Assembly (NCBI RefSeq): GCF_014839835.1 | Contig: NC_071621.1 | Span: 16,951,402-17,015,401 of the forward strand | Source of the DNA: Dryobates pubescens | Taxonomy: Eukaryota > Chordata > Aves > Piciformes > Picidae | Direction of reading: 5' to 3' | Length of the DNA: 64,000 nt | Shown here: positions 42,730 through 53,957 of the stretch, one piece after another | Layout: each line of letters opens with the position of its first letter | How positions within the stretch are numbered: the stretch's first letter is position 1 | The notes under the pieces: generated by a model | What the model saw: only the letters and a program-made list of their open reading frames with translations | Told to the model about the DNA's origin: nothing | The model's database searches: none | Position numbers and translations under genes: made by a program

Positions 42730-44690
42730 AGGATGTGAAGTGTCCACTCTGAAGGAGTTAAATGGAGACCTGAGGTGTTCAATGGAGACCTTCTGAGGTG
42801 TTCAATGGAGACCTTCTGAAGGCCTTCAATGGAGACCCTCTGGGGTGTTCAATGAAGTCCTTCTGAAGGGCTTAAATGGAGACCTCCTGAGGTGTTCAAT
42901 GGAGACCTTTTGAGGCCAGGCACTAGTGGTGTGCCCCAGGGCTCAGTGCTGGGCCCCAGCCTGTTCAATATCTGTATTGATGATCTGGCTGAGGGCACTG
43001 AGTCCATCAGCAGTCAGTTTGCAGATGACACCAAGCTGGGGGCAGGAGTTGAGCTGGTACAGGGTAGGAGAGCTCTGCAGAGGGACCTTGCCAGGCTGGG
43101 CAGATGGGCAGAGTCCAGGGGCATGAGACAGAACACATCCAAGTGCCAGGTGCTGCACATTGGCCACAGCAACCCCAGGCTGTGCTACAGGCTGGGGTCA
43201 GAGTGGCTGAGAGCAGCCAGGCAGAGAGGGACCTGGGGGTGCTGGTTGAGAGCAGGCTGAACATGAGCCTGCAGTGTGCCCAGGTGGCCAAGAAGGCCAA
43301 TGGCATCCTGGCCTGCATCAGGAGCAGTGTGGCCAGCAGGAGCAGGGAGGTCATTGTGCCCTGTCCTCAGCACTGGTTAGGCCACACCTTGAGTGCTGTG
43401 TCCAGTTCTGGGCCCCTCAGGTGAAGAAGGACATTGAGATGCTGGAAGGTGTCCAGAGAAGGGCAACAAAGCTGGGGAGGGGTCTGGAGCACAGCCCTGG
43501 GAGGAGAGGCTGAGGGAGCTGGGGTTGCTTAGCCTGCAGAAGAGGAGGCTCAGGGGAGACCTTCTTGCTCTCTCCAACTCCCTGAAGGGAGGCTGTAGCC
43601 AGCTGGGGGTTGGTCTCTTCTGCCAGGCAGCCAGCACCAGAACAAGAGGACACAGTCTCAAGCTGTGCCAGGGGAGGTTTAGGCTGGAGGTGAGGAGAAA
43701 GTTCTTCCCAGCAAGAGAGATTGGCCATAGGGATGTGCTGCCCAGGGAGGTGGTGGAGTCCCCATCCCTGGAGGTGTTCAAGAGGGGACTGGATGTGGCC
43801 CTTGGTGCCATGGTTTAGCAGTCATGAGGTGCTGGGTGACAGCTTGGACTTGATGATCTCTGAGGTCTCTTCCAGCCTTATTGATTCCATGATTCTATTC
43901 TATGGCCTTCTGAGGTGTTCAATAGAGACCTTCTGAGGTGTTCAATAGAGACCTTCTGAGGTGCTCACTTGAGACCTTCTGAGGTGTTCAACAGGGACCT
44001 TCTGAGGTGCTCAATGGAGACCTTCTGAGGTGCTCAATGGAGACCTTCTGAGGTGTTCAATGGAGACCTTCTGAGGTGTTCAATAGAGACCTTCTGAGGT
44101 GCTCACTTGAGACCTTCTGAGGTGTTCAACAGAGACCTTCTGAGGTGCTCAATGGAGACCTTCTGAGGTGCTCAATGGAGACCTTCTGAGGTGTTCAATG
44201 GAGACCTTCTGAGGTGCTCAATGGAGACCTTCTGAGGTGCTCAATGGAGACCTTCTGAGGTGTTCAATGGAGACCTGAGGTCTTAAATAGAGACTTTTGA
44301 AGGTCTTCAGTGGAGACCTTCTGAGCTCTTGAATGGAGACTTTCAGAAGGGCTTAAATGGGGACCTTCTGAGGTGTTGGAGACCTTCTGAGGTGCTGAAT
44401 TGAGACCTGAGGTTAAATGAGAGGTTCTGAAGGTCTTCAATGGAGACCTCTGTGGCCTTAAATGGGGACCTTCTGGGGTGTTGAATGGAGATCTTGTGAA
44501 GGTACTAAATGGAGACTTTCAGAGGCCTTAAATGGAGGCCTTCTGAGGTGTTGCATGGAGACCTTCTGAGATGTTCAAGGGAGAACTTCTGAAGGTCTTA
44601 ACTGAAGACCTTCTGAGGCCTTAAGTAGAGACTTTCTGAGGTGTTCAATGGAGACCTGAGGTGTTAAACAGAGACCTCCTGAAGGTCTCC
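42730..44690. repeat. 23-bp minisatellite split by a CR1 insertion
   Basis: Units of 23 bp (AGACCTTCTGAGGTGTTCAA, TGG) with variants such as GAAGGTCTTAAATGG occur at 42750-42907 and 43905-44690. The CR1 copy at 42908-43905 interrupts them. The right part is far longer and more homogeneous at 43930-44280. Confidence 0.92.
42908..43905 (+). mobile_element. CR1 LINE, 5'-truncated, with reverse-transcriptase C-terminal part
   Basis: The longest CR1 here. The frame at 42892-43260 encodes the RT palm: [20 protein letters not shown] and [11 protein letters not shown] (43018-43035 is the catalytic A/YADD-type motif). It continues through the thumb-like part and the 3' UTR (TTCCCAGCAAGAGAGATTGG, CCAGGGAGGTGGTGGAGTCC) to a tail ending CCATGATTCTATTCTA, the ATTCTATT-type 3' repeat of CR1. 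It lacks ORF1, the endonuclease and most RT, and has frame breaks after 43260. Typical dead-on-arrival copy. Confidence 0.93.
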
Positions 44691-44775
44691 AGACCTGCTT
44701 AGGAAAGGAGGGTGGGTGACCATGGGGCTGCTGTTTAGGTGGGAGCTGAAGCCAGGGCTGGCCACCACTGTGATA

Positions 44776-44820
44776 CTTTTATCTGCAGCCAGCAGCTTCT
44801 GCTGCACATCCTCTTATCAG
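44776..44820. promoter_or_regulatory. Pair of GATA motifs upstream of rho
   Basis: TTTTATCTGC (TTATCT at 44779-44784) and CTTATCAG (44813-44820), with CAGCAGCTTCTGCTG dyad sequence between, in a short unique stretch between the 23-bp array and a CR1. 2.4 kb upstream of rho; could be a proximal hypersensitive site. Motif evidence only. Confidence 0.35.
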
Positions 44821-44959
44821 GGCACAGCCCTGGCCTGGTGCTGCTGGCAGGGGCCTGAGGGACCTCCTCTTGGCTCCTGGACTTGACAAATAATGAATAA
44901 TGGACACCCAGGAGCTGCTGCCAGGTGCCTACAGGCAGGGAGCACCTCAGCTGGTGTTG

Positions 44960-45430
44960 GAAGAGGTCCTTGAGATGATGGAGGCCAAGCATGGCCTCAG
45001 CCCTGCCCCAGCACCACCACCCCAGGGCCCTCAGCACCACAGCTTCCCAACCCCTCCAGCCATGGGCACTCCACCACTGCCCTGGGCAGCCTGACACAGG
45101 CCTGGGCACCCCTCCAGGGGCACCAAGTGCTCCTCAGGGCCAAGCTCAACCTCCCCTGCCACAACCTGAGGCCATCTCCTCTTGGCCCAGCCCTCAGGAG
45201 CAGCCCTTGAGCCCCAGCTGGCTGCAAGCTGCTCTCAGGGAGCTGCAGAGAGCCACAAGGTCTCCCCTCAGCCTCCTCTGCTGCAGCCTCAACCCCCCCA
45301 GCTCCCTCAGCTGCTCCTCACAACTTCTCCACAGCCTTCTCCTCCTTCCCCAGACCCCTCCCCAGCTTCCTTGCCCTGCTCTGGCCCTGCCCCAGCCCTC
45401 AAGCTCCTCCTGGCAGGGAGATCCCAACCC
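44960..45430 (-). mobile_element. CR1 LINE fragment
   Basis: Minus-strand CR1: GCCCTCAGCACCACAGCTTC, CCCTGGGCAGCCTG, GCCCAGCCCTCAGGAGCAGC, CCCCTCAGCCTCCTCTGCTG. Closely matches, in reverse, 49200-49640. It adjoins the right arm of the inverted duplication. Confidence 0.85.
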
Positions 45431-46640
45431 TGCCCCCAGGCTTGCAGCTGTGGGCTCCCCAGTGCCCAGCCCAGGGGCACAATCCCTGCCCTGCTCCTGC
45501 TGCCCACACCATTGCTGCTGCTGCCCAGGCTGCTGCTGCCCTCCTTGCCCCCCTGGGCACCCCCTGGCTCCTCTCCAGCTGCTGCCACAAGCCCCCCCAG
45601 GGCCTTTCTGCTGTGCCAGGTCTCAGTGTGGCTCCAGCCCAGGGAGCAGTCTGCATCTGGAACTGGCATGGAGCAGAGGTCTGGCTGAAAGCTTCTGAAA
45701 GCTCTCCCCAGACCCAAATGGGGCCAGACCACGAGGTCTGGCCAGGGAATCCTGCACCTGCTGGGGCTGAGCTTTGCACAAGGGCTTTGGTGACACCAGA
45801 GGAGCTTCCACCTGAAGAGGAGGAGAAACTTCCTTGGCTTTGAGGGTGCTGGAGGCCTGGAGCAGGCTGCCCAGAGAGGTTGTGGAGTCTCCTTGTGTGG
45901 AGAGCTTCCAACCCCCCCTGGCCATGGTGCTGCTGGGCAAGCTGCTGGGGGTGCCCTGCTGGAGCAGGCTGGGCTTGGCCTGGCTGAGCTCCAGAGCTCC
46001 CTTCCCACCAGCACCATGCTGGGCTTTGGGATGGTGTGAAATGAGAGCCACCCCAAAGGTCCTTCTGCTGTCTCCTGGCCATGCAGAGGAAGTCAGCAGA
46101 GGGTGGCCCAGAGCCAGGCACTTCAGGGCCCTGCTTGGGGAAGCTGCAAAGCAAGAAGCCCTCAGGCAGTGACACAGCCCCAGGGGTGCCCTGGTGCCCA
46201 CCCTGAACCCCTGGAGTCCTGGAATGGGTTGGGTTGGAAGGGACCTTCAGAGGTCACCCAACCCAAGCCCCCTGCAGCCCCAAGCAGAGCTCAGAGCCCC
46301 AAACAGCCTGCCCTGGGCTGCTGCCAGCCAGGGGGCAGCTCCCAGCTCCCTGGGCACCCTGGCACAGGCTCTCCCCAGCCTCATGCCTTCATCTACTCAG
46401 TCTCCCTCTTTGACTTCCAATCCATCTCCCCTTGGCCTGGCCCCACAGGTCCTGCTCCACACTCTGTCCCCAGCTTTCTCCCCAGCCCCTTCCAGCCCTG
46501 CCAGGCCAGCAGCAGCTCTCCCTGCAGCCTTCTCTTCTCCAGGCTGAACAACCCCAACCCTCCCAGCCTGGCCTCCCAGCAGAGCCCTTCCAGCCCTCCT
46601 CTGGCCTCTGTCCCTGCCCCTCTCTCCTTGTGACCCCTCT
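45430..46640. repeat. Inverted duplication, right arm
   Basis: Reverse complement of 39238-39870 plus 41197-41800. 45430-46025 pairs with the inner part and 45995-46640 with the outer part, with few differences over about 1.2 kb, including non-CR1 sequence such as CCAGACCACGAGGTCTGG. On the left the arm is split by about 1.3 kb (39870-41197). The right arm is continuous. Confidence 0.85.
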
Positions 46641-46930
46641 GAAACCATGGGATCATGGAATGCATCGGGTTGGAAGGGACCTTCAGGGGTCCAACCCCAA
46701 GTGTGCTGGGATCCTGGGAAGGGTCTGAGGATTCCCTAAGCTCCTCCATCAGGACCTCTGTCCCACCAGAGAGCCATCCCTCCAGGTCTGAGAGCCTGCT
46801 GAGGGCTCCAAGCTTGGGTGATGCTGACGGGCAGGAGCTTGCCCAAGGGTTGACATCCTGCTGGAGGCCCTTGGGGCGGCCCTGAACACTTCTGTGGTGT
46901 GCAGGAGGACAGAGGAGTGGATGGAGGAGG

Positions 46931-47110
46931 AGATAAGGAAGGTATTGTGTCCTGAGCCTGCCTGTTAAGGACTTTCTTCTTGCAGGCCACACCTCACAGC
47001 AGGCTGACCGCTGCCTGGAGACACCAACCCAGCGCCTGCCGGAGACCCCCAGCCAATGCCCCCTGGGGGTGGGACGGGGGAGGAGCTGCTGCTGGGGGGG
47101 ATAAAAAAGC
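46931..47110 (+). promoter_or_regulatory. Rho-globin promoter
   Basis: AGATAAGG (GATA) at 46931-46938, CCACACCTC (CACC) near 46985, a CCAAT box (AGCCAATGC) at 47050-47058, GGGGGTGGGACGGGGG (CACC/GC) just after, and GGATAAAAAAG at about 47098-47108 as the TATA element, which also contains GATA. ATG follows at 47201, leaving a 5' UTR of about 70 bases. Confidence 0.8.
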
Positions 47111-47200
47111 CACCAGCAGCAGCCTGGGGGTCTGCAGCTCAGCTCCAGCCCTCTGTGTCCTCCTGCAAGCTCCTGAGGAAGCCAGCAGCCAGCAGCCAGC

Positions 47201-48708
47201 ATGGTGCACTGGACAGCCGAGGAGAAGCAGCTCATCACCAGCATCTGGGCCAAGGTCAACGTGGAGGAATGTGGTGCTGAGGCCCTGGCCAGGTGAGCTC
47301 CAGGCTGCTCTGGGCATCTCCTCAGCTCCAGCATGGGGGCAGAGGGACCAGGAGGAGCACCCCTGGCAGCCTCTAACCTCTCCATCTCTCCTTTGTGGCC
47401 ACCTCCACCATGGGGGCAGAGGGACCAGGAGGAGCACCCCTGGCAGCCTCTAACCTCTCCATCTCTCCTTTGTGGCCACCTCCACCATGGGGGCAGAGGG
47501 ACCAGGAGGAGCACCCCTGGCAGCCTCTAACCTCTCCATCTCTCCTTTGTGGCCACCTCCCTGCAGGTTGCTGATTGTCTACCCCTGGACCCAGAGGTTC
47601 TTTGACAACTTTGGGAACCTCTCCAGCCCCACTGCCATCATTGGCAACCCCAAGGTCCGTGCCCATGGCAAGAAGGTCCTCACCTCCTTTGGGGAAGCCA
47701 TCAAGAACCTGGACAACATCAAAGCCACCTACTCCAAGCTGTCAGAGCTGCACTGTGAGAAGCTCCACGTGGACCCTGAGAACTTCAGGGTGAGTCCTAC
47801 ACTTGGGGCTTGACCTTCTCTCCCTCCAGCCTGAGGAGCACCTTGGTGCCTGGAGGGTTCCAAATGAGCACCATCAACCTGGCAGAGACAGAGGAGGGGG
47901 CTTAGGGAGAGGAAGGTTAGGGGAGAGGAGAAGGTTGGGCATCTGGTGACACCAGGGGGATGCCAGGCTCCAGGTTCTGAAGGGCTTGGGCTTGGGAGAA
48001 GCTTCTGAGGTCCTGGAGGTTCCTGCAGGCTTGGGTTGGAGAGAAGTGGGAGAAGGCAGTTGAGATCTTGGTTGGGGGTGAGGATGGAGACCATCTTCTT
48101 CTCTTCTCCACATCCCATCCACCTTCACTGTTCCCAAGGCTGGGAGATGGGAGAGCAGAAGGAGAAGCAAGGGTGGGGTGGCAAAGGGCAGGAGATCAGT
48201 GGCAAGAGGTGGAGAGGCCAGGTCTGAGGGTGGGGTGGAGGGCAGCAGATGTGGGAGGGCAGCAGAAGGGGGCATGAGGCCAAAGAGATGAGGCTGAAGG
48301 TGGTGAGGAGTCACTGTGGGGTGGTGAGAAGTCACTGGGCCCTTGGTGCCCTGGGCTGGAGCTTCCAGGAAGCCACCAGAGATCTGGGGTGCCTCCAGAC
48401 TTTGCTCCTCGGGGCTCATCCTCCACGGATCTGGGTTCCCTCCAGCTCCTGGCCCTTGAATTTCAACCTCCAGAGCCCACCTGCAGGTTGGGTTCCCACC
48501 AAGCCTTGGGTGCCAGGGTCCTGTTGCAGGGTGAAGCTGTCCTCAGCACCACACTGACCTGGTTCCTTCTCCTCTCCAGCTCCTGGGAGACATCCTCATC
48601 ATTGTGCTGTCTGCCCACCTCACCAAGGACTTTGGTCCTGCCTGCCAGGCCACCTGGCAGAAGCTGGTGGGGGTGGTGGCTCATGCCCTGGCCTACAAGT
48701 ACCACTGA
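47201..48708 (+). CDS. HBBR: Rho-type embryonic beta-like globin
   Basis: Beta-family subunit of primitive-erythrocyte haemoglobin. Exons 47201-47292, 47567-47789 and 48580-48708 give 147 residues including Met, with intron positions usual for beta globins (after codons 30 and 104). The distal His (RAHGKKV) and proximal His ([10 protein letters not shown]) are present. [20 protein letters not shown] and the C-terminus ALAYKYH match chicken rho rather than betaA (FFASF, ALARKYH). Position beta143 is Tyr and 135 Gly where adult betaA has Arg at both, removing two organic-phosphate contacts. First gene of the cluster, as in chicken. Intron 1 contains a 77-bp triplication. No defects seen. Confidence 0.95.
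47332..47562. repeat. 77-bp triplication in rho intron 1
   Basis: Three tandem copies beginning CATGGGGGCAGAGGGACCAG at 47332, 47409 and 47486, nearly identical. The last runs into the exon 2 acceptor, so acceptor-proximal sequence was copied. Recent expansion. Confidence 0.95.
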
Positions 48709-48743
48709 AGCCCCTGGAGCTCCCCCAGGGGTCTGCAGCACCC

Positions 48744-48749
48744 AATAAA
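48744..48749 (+). terminator. Rho poly(A) signal
   Basis: AATAAA 36 bases after the rho stop codon, followed by a GT-rich TTCTTGGTGTCC about 25 bases on. Confidence 0.9.
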
Positions 48750-49059
48750 CTCAACATCTTCTGTACTGCTTCTTGGTGTCCTTCCATGGCTCAGAGGCTA
48801 ACCCTGGGGGGTGGGGGAGAAGGAGGGACCAAGGGGCTAGGGAAGGGGCAAGGTGGGCTTCAATCCCTTGGGCTGGTCCTGGACCTCCATCTACCATGAG
48901 GTGATGCTGGGGTGGTCCTCACAGGCAGAGCTTGGGACAGAGCTGGGGGTGGGGGGTGGGTAGTGGCTTCTAGAGCAGTGGTGGCCACAGCCCAGCACAC
49001 CCAGGACCACTGAAATTGAGATGGAAATGGTCTTAGGGTCACCATGGGGCATTTGGAGA

Positions 49060-49640
49060 CCAAGGAGGGCAGCAGCAGCCTGGGCTGGAGCAGCAATGGT
49101 GTGGGCAGCAGGAGCAGGGCAGGGATTGTGCCCCTGGGCTGGGCACTGGGGAGCCCACAGCTGCAAGCCTGGGGGCAGGGCTGGGCAACTCCCTGCCAGG
49201 AGGACCTTGAGGGCTGGGGCAGGGCCAGAGCAGGGCAAGGAAGCTGGGGAGAGGTCTGGGGAAGGAGGAGAAGGCTGTGGAGAAGTTGTGAGGAGCAGCT
49301 GAGGGAGCTGGGGGGGTTGAGGCTGCAGCAGAGGAGGCTGAGGGGAGACCTTGTGGCTCTCTGCAGCTCCCTGAGGGCAGCTTGCAGCCAGCTGGGGCTC
49401 AAGGGCTGCTCCTGAGGGCTGGGCCAAGAGGAGATGGCCTCAGGTTGTGGCAGGGGAGGTTGAGCTTGGCCCTGAGGAGCAATTGGTGCCCCTTGAGGGG
49501 TGCCCAGGCCTGTGGCAGGCTGCCCAGGGCAGTGGTGGAGTGCCCATGGCTGGAGGGGTTGGGGCAGTGCTGGGGAGAGCCCTTCCTCACCTTCAAGGCC
49601 TTCTCCAACCCATTCCATGGCTCTATGGTTTGGATCAGAA
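49060..49640 (+). mobile_element. CR1 LINE fragment
   Basis: Plus-strand CR1: GGGCAGCAGCAGCCTGGGCT, GAGGCTGAGGGGAGACCTTG, GCCCAGGGCAGTGGTGGAGT, tail near CCAACCCATTCCATGG. Reverse-orientation relatives lie at 44960-45560. Confidence 0.85.
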
Positions 49641-49834
49641 GATGATATCTGAATGTGTAGGAATCCAAGAGGAGGAGGTGAGGACAGGACCCCCCCAGGT
49701 GTCTCAACCACACCACTCAGGCTTGGTGCCACCTCCCAGCTGCCTGAGGTTGCTTGCATCCCACACTGGCACTGCTGAAGGCATGAACTGGTCCCAGGGT
49801 GGACCTCTGAGGAGCAGCTCTGCTCTTGGGCCTG

Positions 49835-49985
49835 CAGTTACAGGTGGGATCCCACCAGCTCCATGTCCCTCCTCTGATGGACCCAACACTGCAGATGGGA
49901 TCCCACCAGCTCCATGTTCCTCCCCTGATGGACCCAACCCTGCAGATGGGATCCCACCAGCTCCATGTCCCTCCTGTGCTGAGGG
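49835..49985. repeat. 58-bp triplication
   Basis: Three copies of GATGGGATCCCACCAGCTCC, ATGTCCCTCCTCTGATGGAC, CCAACCCTGCA between rho and betaH. No gene; no regulatory motif recognised. Confidence 0.85.
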
Positions 49986-50399
49986 ATGGACCTGGGCAGG
50001 GATCTCCAGGTGGGAAAAGAAGCTTCTGGTGGGAACAAAGACTCCTGGCTGAAGAGAGAAGAGATGGGATGTGCTGGAGGAGAGAACAAGAAGGTTGGCC
50101 ATGGTCCAGAGCAGGGTCCAGATGTCTCCTCAGCTGATAAGGCTCTGCTCAAGCTTGGCAGGGGACACAGCTGCAATCAGAGTGACCAACCAACAACCTC
50201 TGCTGCCGCCAGGAACCTCCCTGCAGGATGCCTCTTGCCACCACCAGCATGGTTGGGCTCCTGCAAAGGGATCTTCTCCAGCCATGGAAGTTGACCTGGA
50301 CCACTGTGGAGACAAGGGGTTGTGGAGACAGAGCCTTCTTCATGGCACCTTCCACCCACACCAAAGGCTGGAAGGATCAGAAGGGCCTGGTGTGGTGGT

Positions 50400-50765
50400 G
50401 GTGATGGGACGGGACCTCTTGGAGCTCAGCCAGGCCAGGGGCACCCCCAGCAGCTTGCCCAGGGGCACCATGGCCAAGGGGGGTTGGAAGCTCTCCAAAG
50501 AAGGAGACTCCACAACCTCTCTGGGCAGCTGCTCCAGGCCTTGGTCACCCTTAAGCCAAGAAGTTTCTCCTCATCTCCAGCTGGAAGCCTTCCCTGGGCT
50601 ATCTCCAGCAGTTCCCAGGCCCTCGGCAGCTGGGGAGCCCAGAACTGGCCCCAGCACTGCAGCTGTGTCCTCCCCAGGGCAGAGCAGAGGGGCAGCAGAA
50701 CCTCCCTGCCCCTACTGCTGCCCACACTCTGCTCCATGCCCCCCAGGACACTTTTGGCCTTCTTG
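50400..50765 (-). mobile_element. CR1 LINE fragment
   Basis: Minus-strand CR1 with GGACCTCTTGGAGCTCAGCC, CTCTGGGCAGC and GGGCAGCAGAACCTCCCTGC. It abuts the opposite-strand copy at 50808. Confidence 0.85.
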
Positions 50766-50807
50766 GCCACCAGGGCCAACAATGTCTCCTCATCTCATTT
50801 GGGGTCT

Positions 50808-51355
50808 AAATCTCCCCCTCTGCTCCACGCTGCTGAGACCACAGCTGGAGCTCTGTGTCCAGTTCTGGAGCCTCTGTTCCAGGAAGGATCTGGAGGTGCT
50901 GGAAGGTGTCCAGAGCAGGGCCATGAGGAGGAGCAGAGGGCTGGAGCTGCTCTGCTATGGAGACAGACTGAGGGAGTTGGGGTTGTGCAGTCTGGAGAGG
51001 AGAAGGCTCTGAGGAGACCTTGTGGTGGCCTTCCAGGATCTGCAGGGGGCTACAGGAAAGCTGGGGAGGGACTTCTGAGGGTGTCAGGGAGGGATAGGAC
51101 TGGGGGGGATGGAGCAGAACTAGAAGTGGGGAGACTCAGATTGGATGTGAGGGAGAAGCTCTTCCCCATGAGGGTGGTGAGAGCCTGGCACAGGTTGCCC
51201 AGGGAGGTGGTGGAAGCCTCACCCCTGGAGGTGTTGAAGGCCAGGCTGGAGGTGGCTGTGAGCAACCTGCTCTGGTGTGAGGTGTCCCTGGCCATGGCAG
51301 GGGGGTTGGGACTGGCTGAGCCTTGAGGTCCCTTCCAACCCTGCCCATTCTATGA
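50808..51355 (+). mobile_element. CR1 LINE fragment upstream of betaH
   Basis: Plus-strand CR1 3' end: CACGCTGCTGAGACCACAGC, TCCAGTTCTGGAGCCTCTGT, GAAGCTCTTCCCCATGAGGG, TGAGGTCCCTTCCAACCCTG. It ends about 450 bp before the betaH pseudogene start. Confidence 0.88.
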
Positions 51356-52959
51356 TCTCATCTCATTTTGGGTCTCTTCAGGTCATTTTGGGCCTACACC
51401 TCATGTCATTTTGGTTGTTCTCATGTCATTGGGGGTCCCCAGCCCACATCCAGCTCCCAACCTCCAGCTCCCTCTGCACTCCTGTTGTGGGTAACTCCAC
51501 CTCGACCTTGTGTGGGGAAGGGGCTACCAGCAGAGGTTCTTGGCTATCAGATGATGTTGTCCACTCGAAGGCAGAGGGGGCTCAGGGCCCCTTGGCCACC
51601 ACCCAAGGTTGCTATCTGTACCTGCACAGCCCAGTTCCCTCTCTAGTCCCCACCAGCAGCTCCCCTGAGCTGAAATTAGAAGCTGTTGCTGCCCTGTAAA
51701 AACCCTTGAAGCAGCCTTTGGCTTCCACCACTTCCTTCTCATCCTCCTCCTCCTCCTTCTTCTTCAGGGAAGCCCTGGAAGAACCTTCCACCACCACAGC
51801 CAGCATGGTGCACTGGACAGCTGAGGAGAAGCAGCTCATCACCAGCCTCTGGGCCAAGGTCAGCATGGCCAAGTGTGGTGCTGAGGCTCTGGCCAGGTAA
51901 GGGCCAAGCTGCTGTGGGCATCTCCTCAGCTTCACCCTAGGGGGCAGAGGAACCACTCCTGGCACCATAAAGGTGTCCTTGTGTCTGCTTGTGTCCATCC
52001 ATCTCCTTCCCCCAGGCTGCTGATCGTCTACCCCTGGACCCAGAGGTTCTTTGCCTCTTTGGGAACCTCTCCAGCCCCGCTGCCATCACTGGCAACCCCA
52101 TGGTCTGTGCCCAGGGCAAGAAGGTGAGGACCTTTGGGGAAGCTATGAGGAACCTGGGCAGCATCAAGCAAAGCTTTGCTCAGCTGAGCAAACTCCACTG
52201 TGAGAAGCTCCACCTGGACCCCGAGAACTTCAGGGTGAGCCACGCTTGGCCTCCAGCCTTGGCTGGCTCCTGTCCTCTGCAGAGGGCTGCAGGGGGAGGT
52301 CCTGGAGGTGTCTCAAAGTCAGTGAGACCTTCAGAAGGGGGCTGAGACCTGGAGCCTGCAGAGGACATGGGTGGTGGTGGAGAAGAGGACATAGTTTGGG
52401 AAGAGCAAAGAGGAGTCCTGGGGCTGGGAGCTGTCAGAAGAAGGTCCCAGACTGGAGGAGGTGGATGGAGAGTTGGTGGGACCCAAGGTTGGCCTGGAGC
52501 AAGCAGAGAGCAGAAGAGAAGCAACTGAGGCAGGGCTTGGGGGGAAGAGCTGAGCTTGGCTGTGGCTGGAGAGGTTCCAGCAGGAGATCCTCACCATGGT
52601 CCCTGCAGCAGGAGACAGCAGGGGTGGGGAGGGGGTTGGAGGACAGGAGAAACCCAGCCATGAAGAGGACACCAAGCAGCAGGCAAAGGAAAGGGTTTGA
52701 GGAGGAGGCTCCAGCTGATGGAATCATGGAAGGGTTTGGGTGGGAAGGGACCTCAGAACTGCTCCAGCCCAACCCTCTGCCATGGGCAGGGCCACATGCA
52801 GCTGGAGCAGGGTGCTCCAAGGTCTAACTAACCTGGCCTTGGATCTTCCCATGGCTGGGGACATGGTGGTGAGGAGCTGTGCAAGGATCCTTATTCCCTT
52901 CCTTGCTTTGGGATGGGGTCCCCAATTGTTGGTGGCCAGATGTGAAGATCTGGGTGGTG

Positions 52960-53200
52960 GGAAGGGGGGGGGGGGGGGGTTGGTGAGATGGTGTGGAGGC
53001 TGCTGAGGTGGTGGGGAGGGTGGTGGGAGGGTGGGGAGGATGGGGAGATGGTGGGGAGGATGGGGAGATGGTGGGGAGGATGGGGAGATGGTGGGGAGGG
53101 TGGTGGGGTGGTGGTAAGGGTGGTGGGGAGGGTGGTGAGAGGGTGGGATGGAGGGAAGGGTGGTGGTGGTGGGACAGTGGGGAGGGGGGTGGTGACCTCC
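52960..53200. repeat. G-rich GGTGGGGAGGATGGGGAGAT array in betaH intron 2
   Basis: A run of 14 G at about 52966, then units of 17-20 bp (GGTGGGGAGGATGGGGAGAT). Strong G skew on the globin-sense strand; potential quadruplex sequence. Confidence 0.85.
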
Positions 53201-53351
53201 ATCCTGATGGCCTCTCCTCCTTCCCTTAGCAGCTCCTGGGTGACATCTTCATCGTGGTCCTGGCTGGCCACACTTTGGCCAGGACTTCTCCCCTGCCTGC
53301 TAGGCTGCCTGGCAGAAGATGGTCAGGGTGGTGGCTCATGCCCTGGCCCAT

Positions 53352-53838
53352 GAGTTCTGGGCCCCTCAGGTTAGGAAAGATGTGGAGTTGCTGGAAGGGG
53401 TCCAGAGAAGGGCAGCAAAGCTGGGGAGGGGTCTGGAGCACAGCCCTGGGAGGAGAGGCTGAGGGAGCTGGGGTTGCTTAGCCTGCAGAAGAGGAGGCTC
53501 AGGGGAGACCTTCTTGCTCTCTCCAACTCCCTGAAGGGAGGCTGTAGCCAGCTAGGGGTTGGTCTCTTGTCCCAGGCACCCAGCACCAGCACAAGAGGAC
53601 ACAGTCTCAAGCTGTGCCAGGGGAGGTTTAGGCTGGAGGTGAGGAGAAAGTTCTTCCCAGCAAGAGAGATTGGCCATAGGGATGTGCTGCCCAGGGAGGT
53701 GGTGGAGTCCCCATCCCTGGAGGTGCTTAGGAAGAGACTGGATGGGGAGCTTGGTGCCATGGGTTAGTTGATGAGAAGGTGCTGGGGGATAGGTTGGACT
53801 CAGTGATCTCAAAGGTCTCTTCCAACCTGGTTCATTCT
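53352..53838 (+). mobile_element. CR1 LINE inserted in betaH exon 3
   Basis: Begins GTTCTGGGCCCCTCAGGTTA inside the last globin codons and runs through TTCCCAGCAAGAGAGATTGG and GAGGTGGTGGAGTCCC to a tail at CTTCCAACCTGGTTCATTCT. Closely related to the 3' half of the 42908-43905 copy. Same strand as the globin. No clear target-site duplication, as usual for CR1. Confidence 0.93.
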
Positions 53839-53957
53839 ACTCTACTCCACTCCACTCCACTCCACTCCACTCCACTCCACTCCACTCCACTCCACTCCAC
53901 TCCACTCCACTCCACTCCACTCCACTCCACTCCACTCCACTCCACTCCACTCCACTC
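53838..53957. repeat. (ACTCC)n microsatellite at a CR1 tail
   Basis: About 23 copies of a CCACT pentamer directly following the CR1 3' end, seeded by its ATTCTACTCTACTCC tail. The betaH stop codon follows directly. Confidence 0.95.

Noticed and set aside
53352-53767. Open frames across the betaH 3' end as a chimeric globin-CR1 gene
   Set aside because: Upstream frameshifts and a stop already disable the globin frame; the CR1 part is 3' UTR-derived and has relatives in non-genic places.
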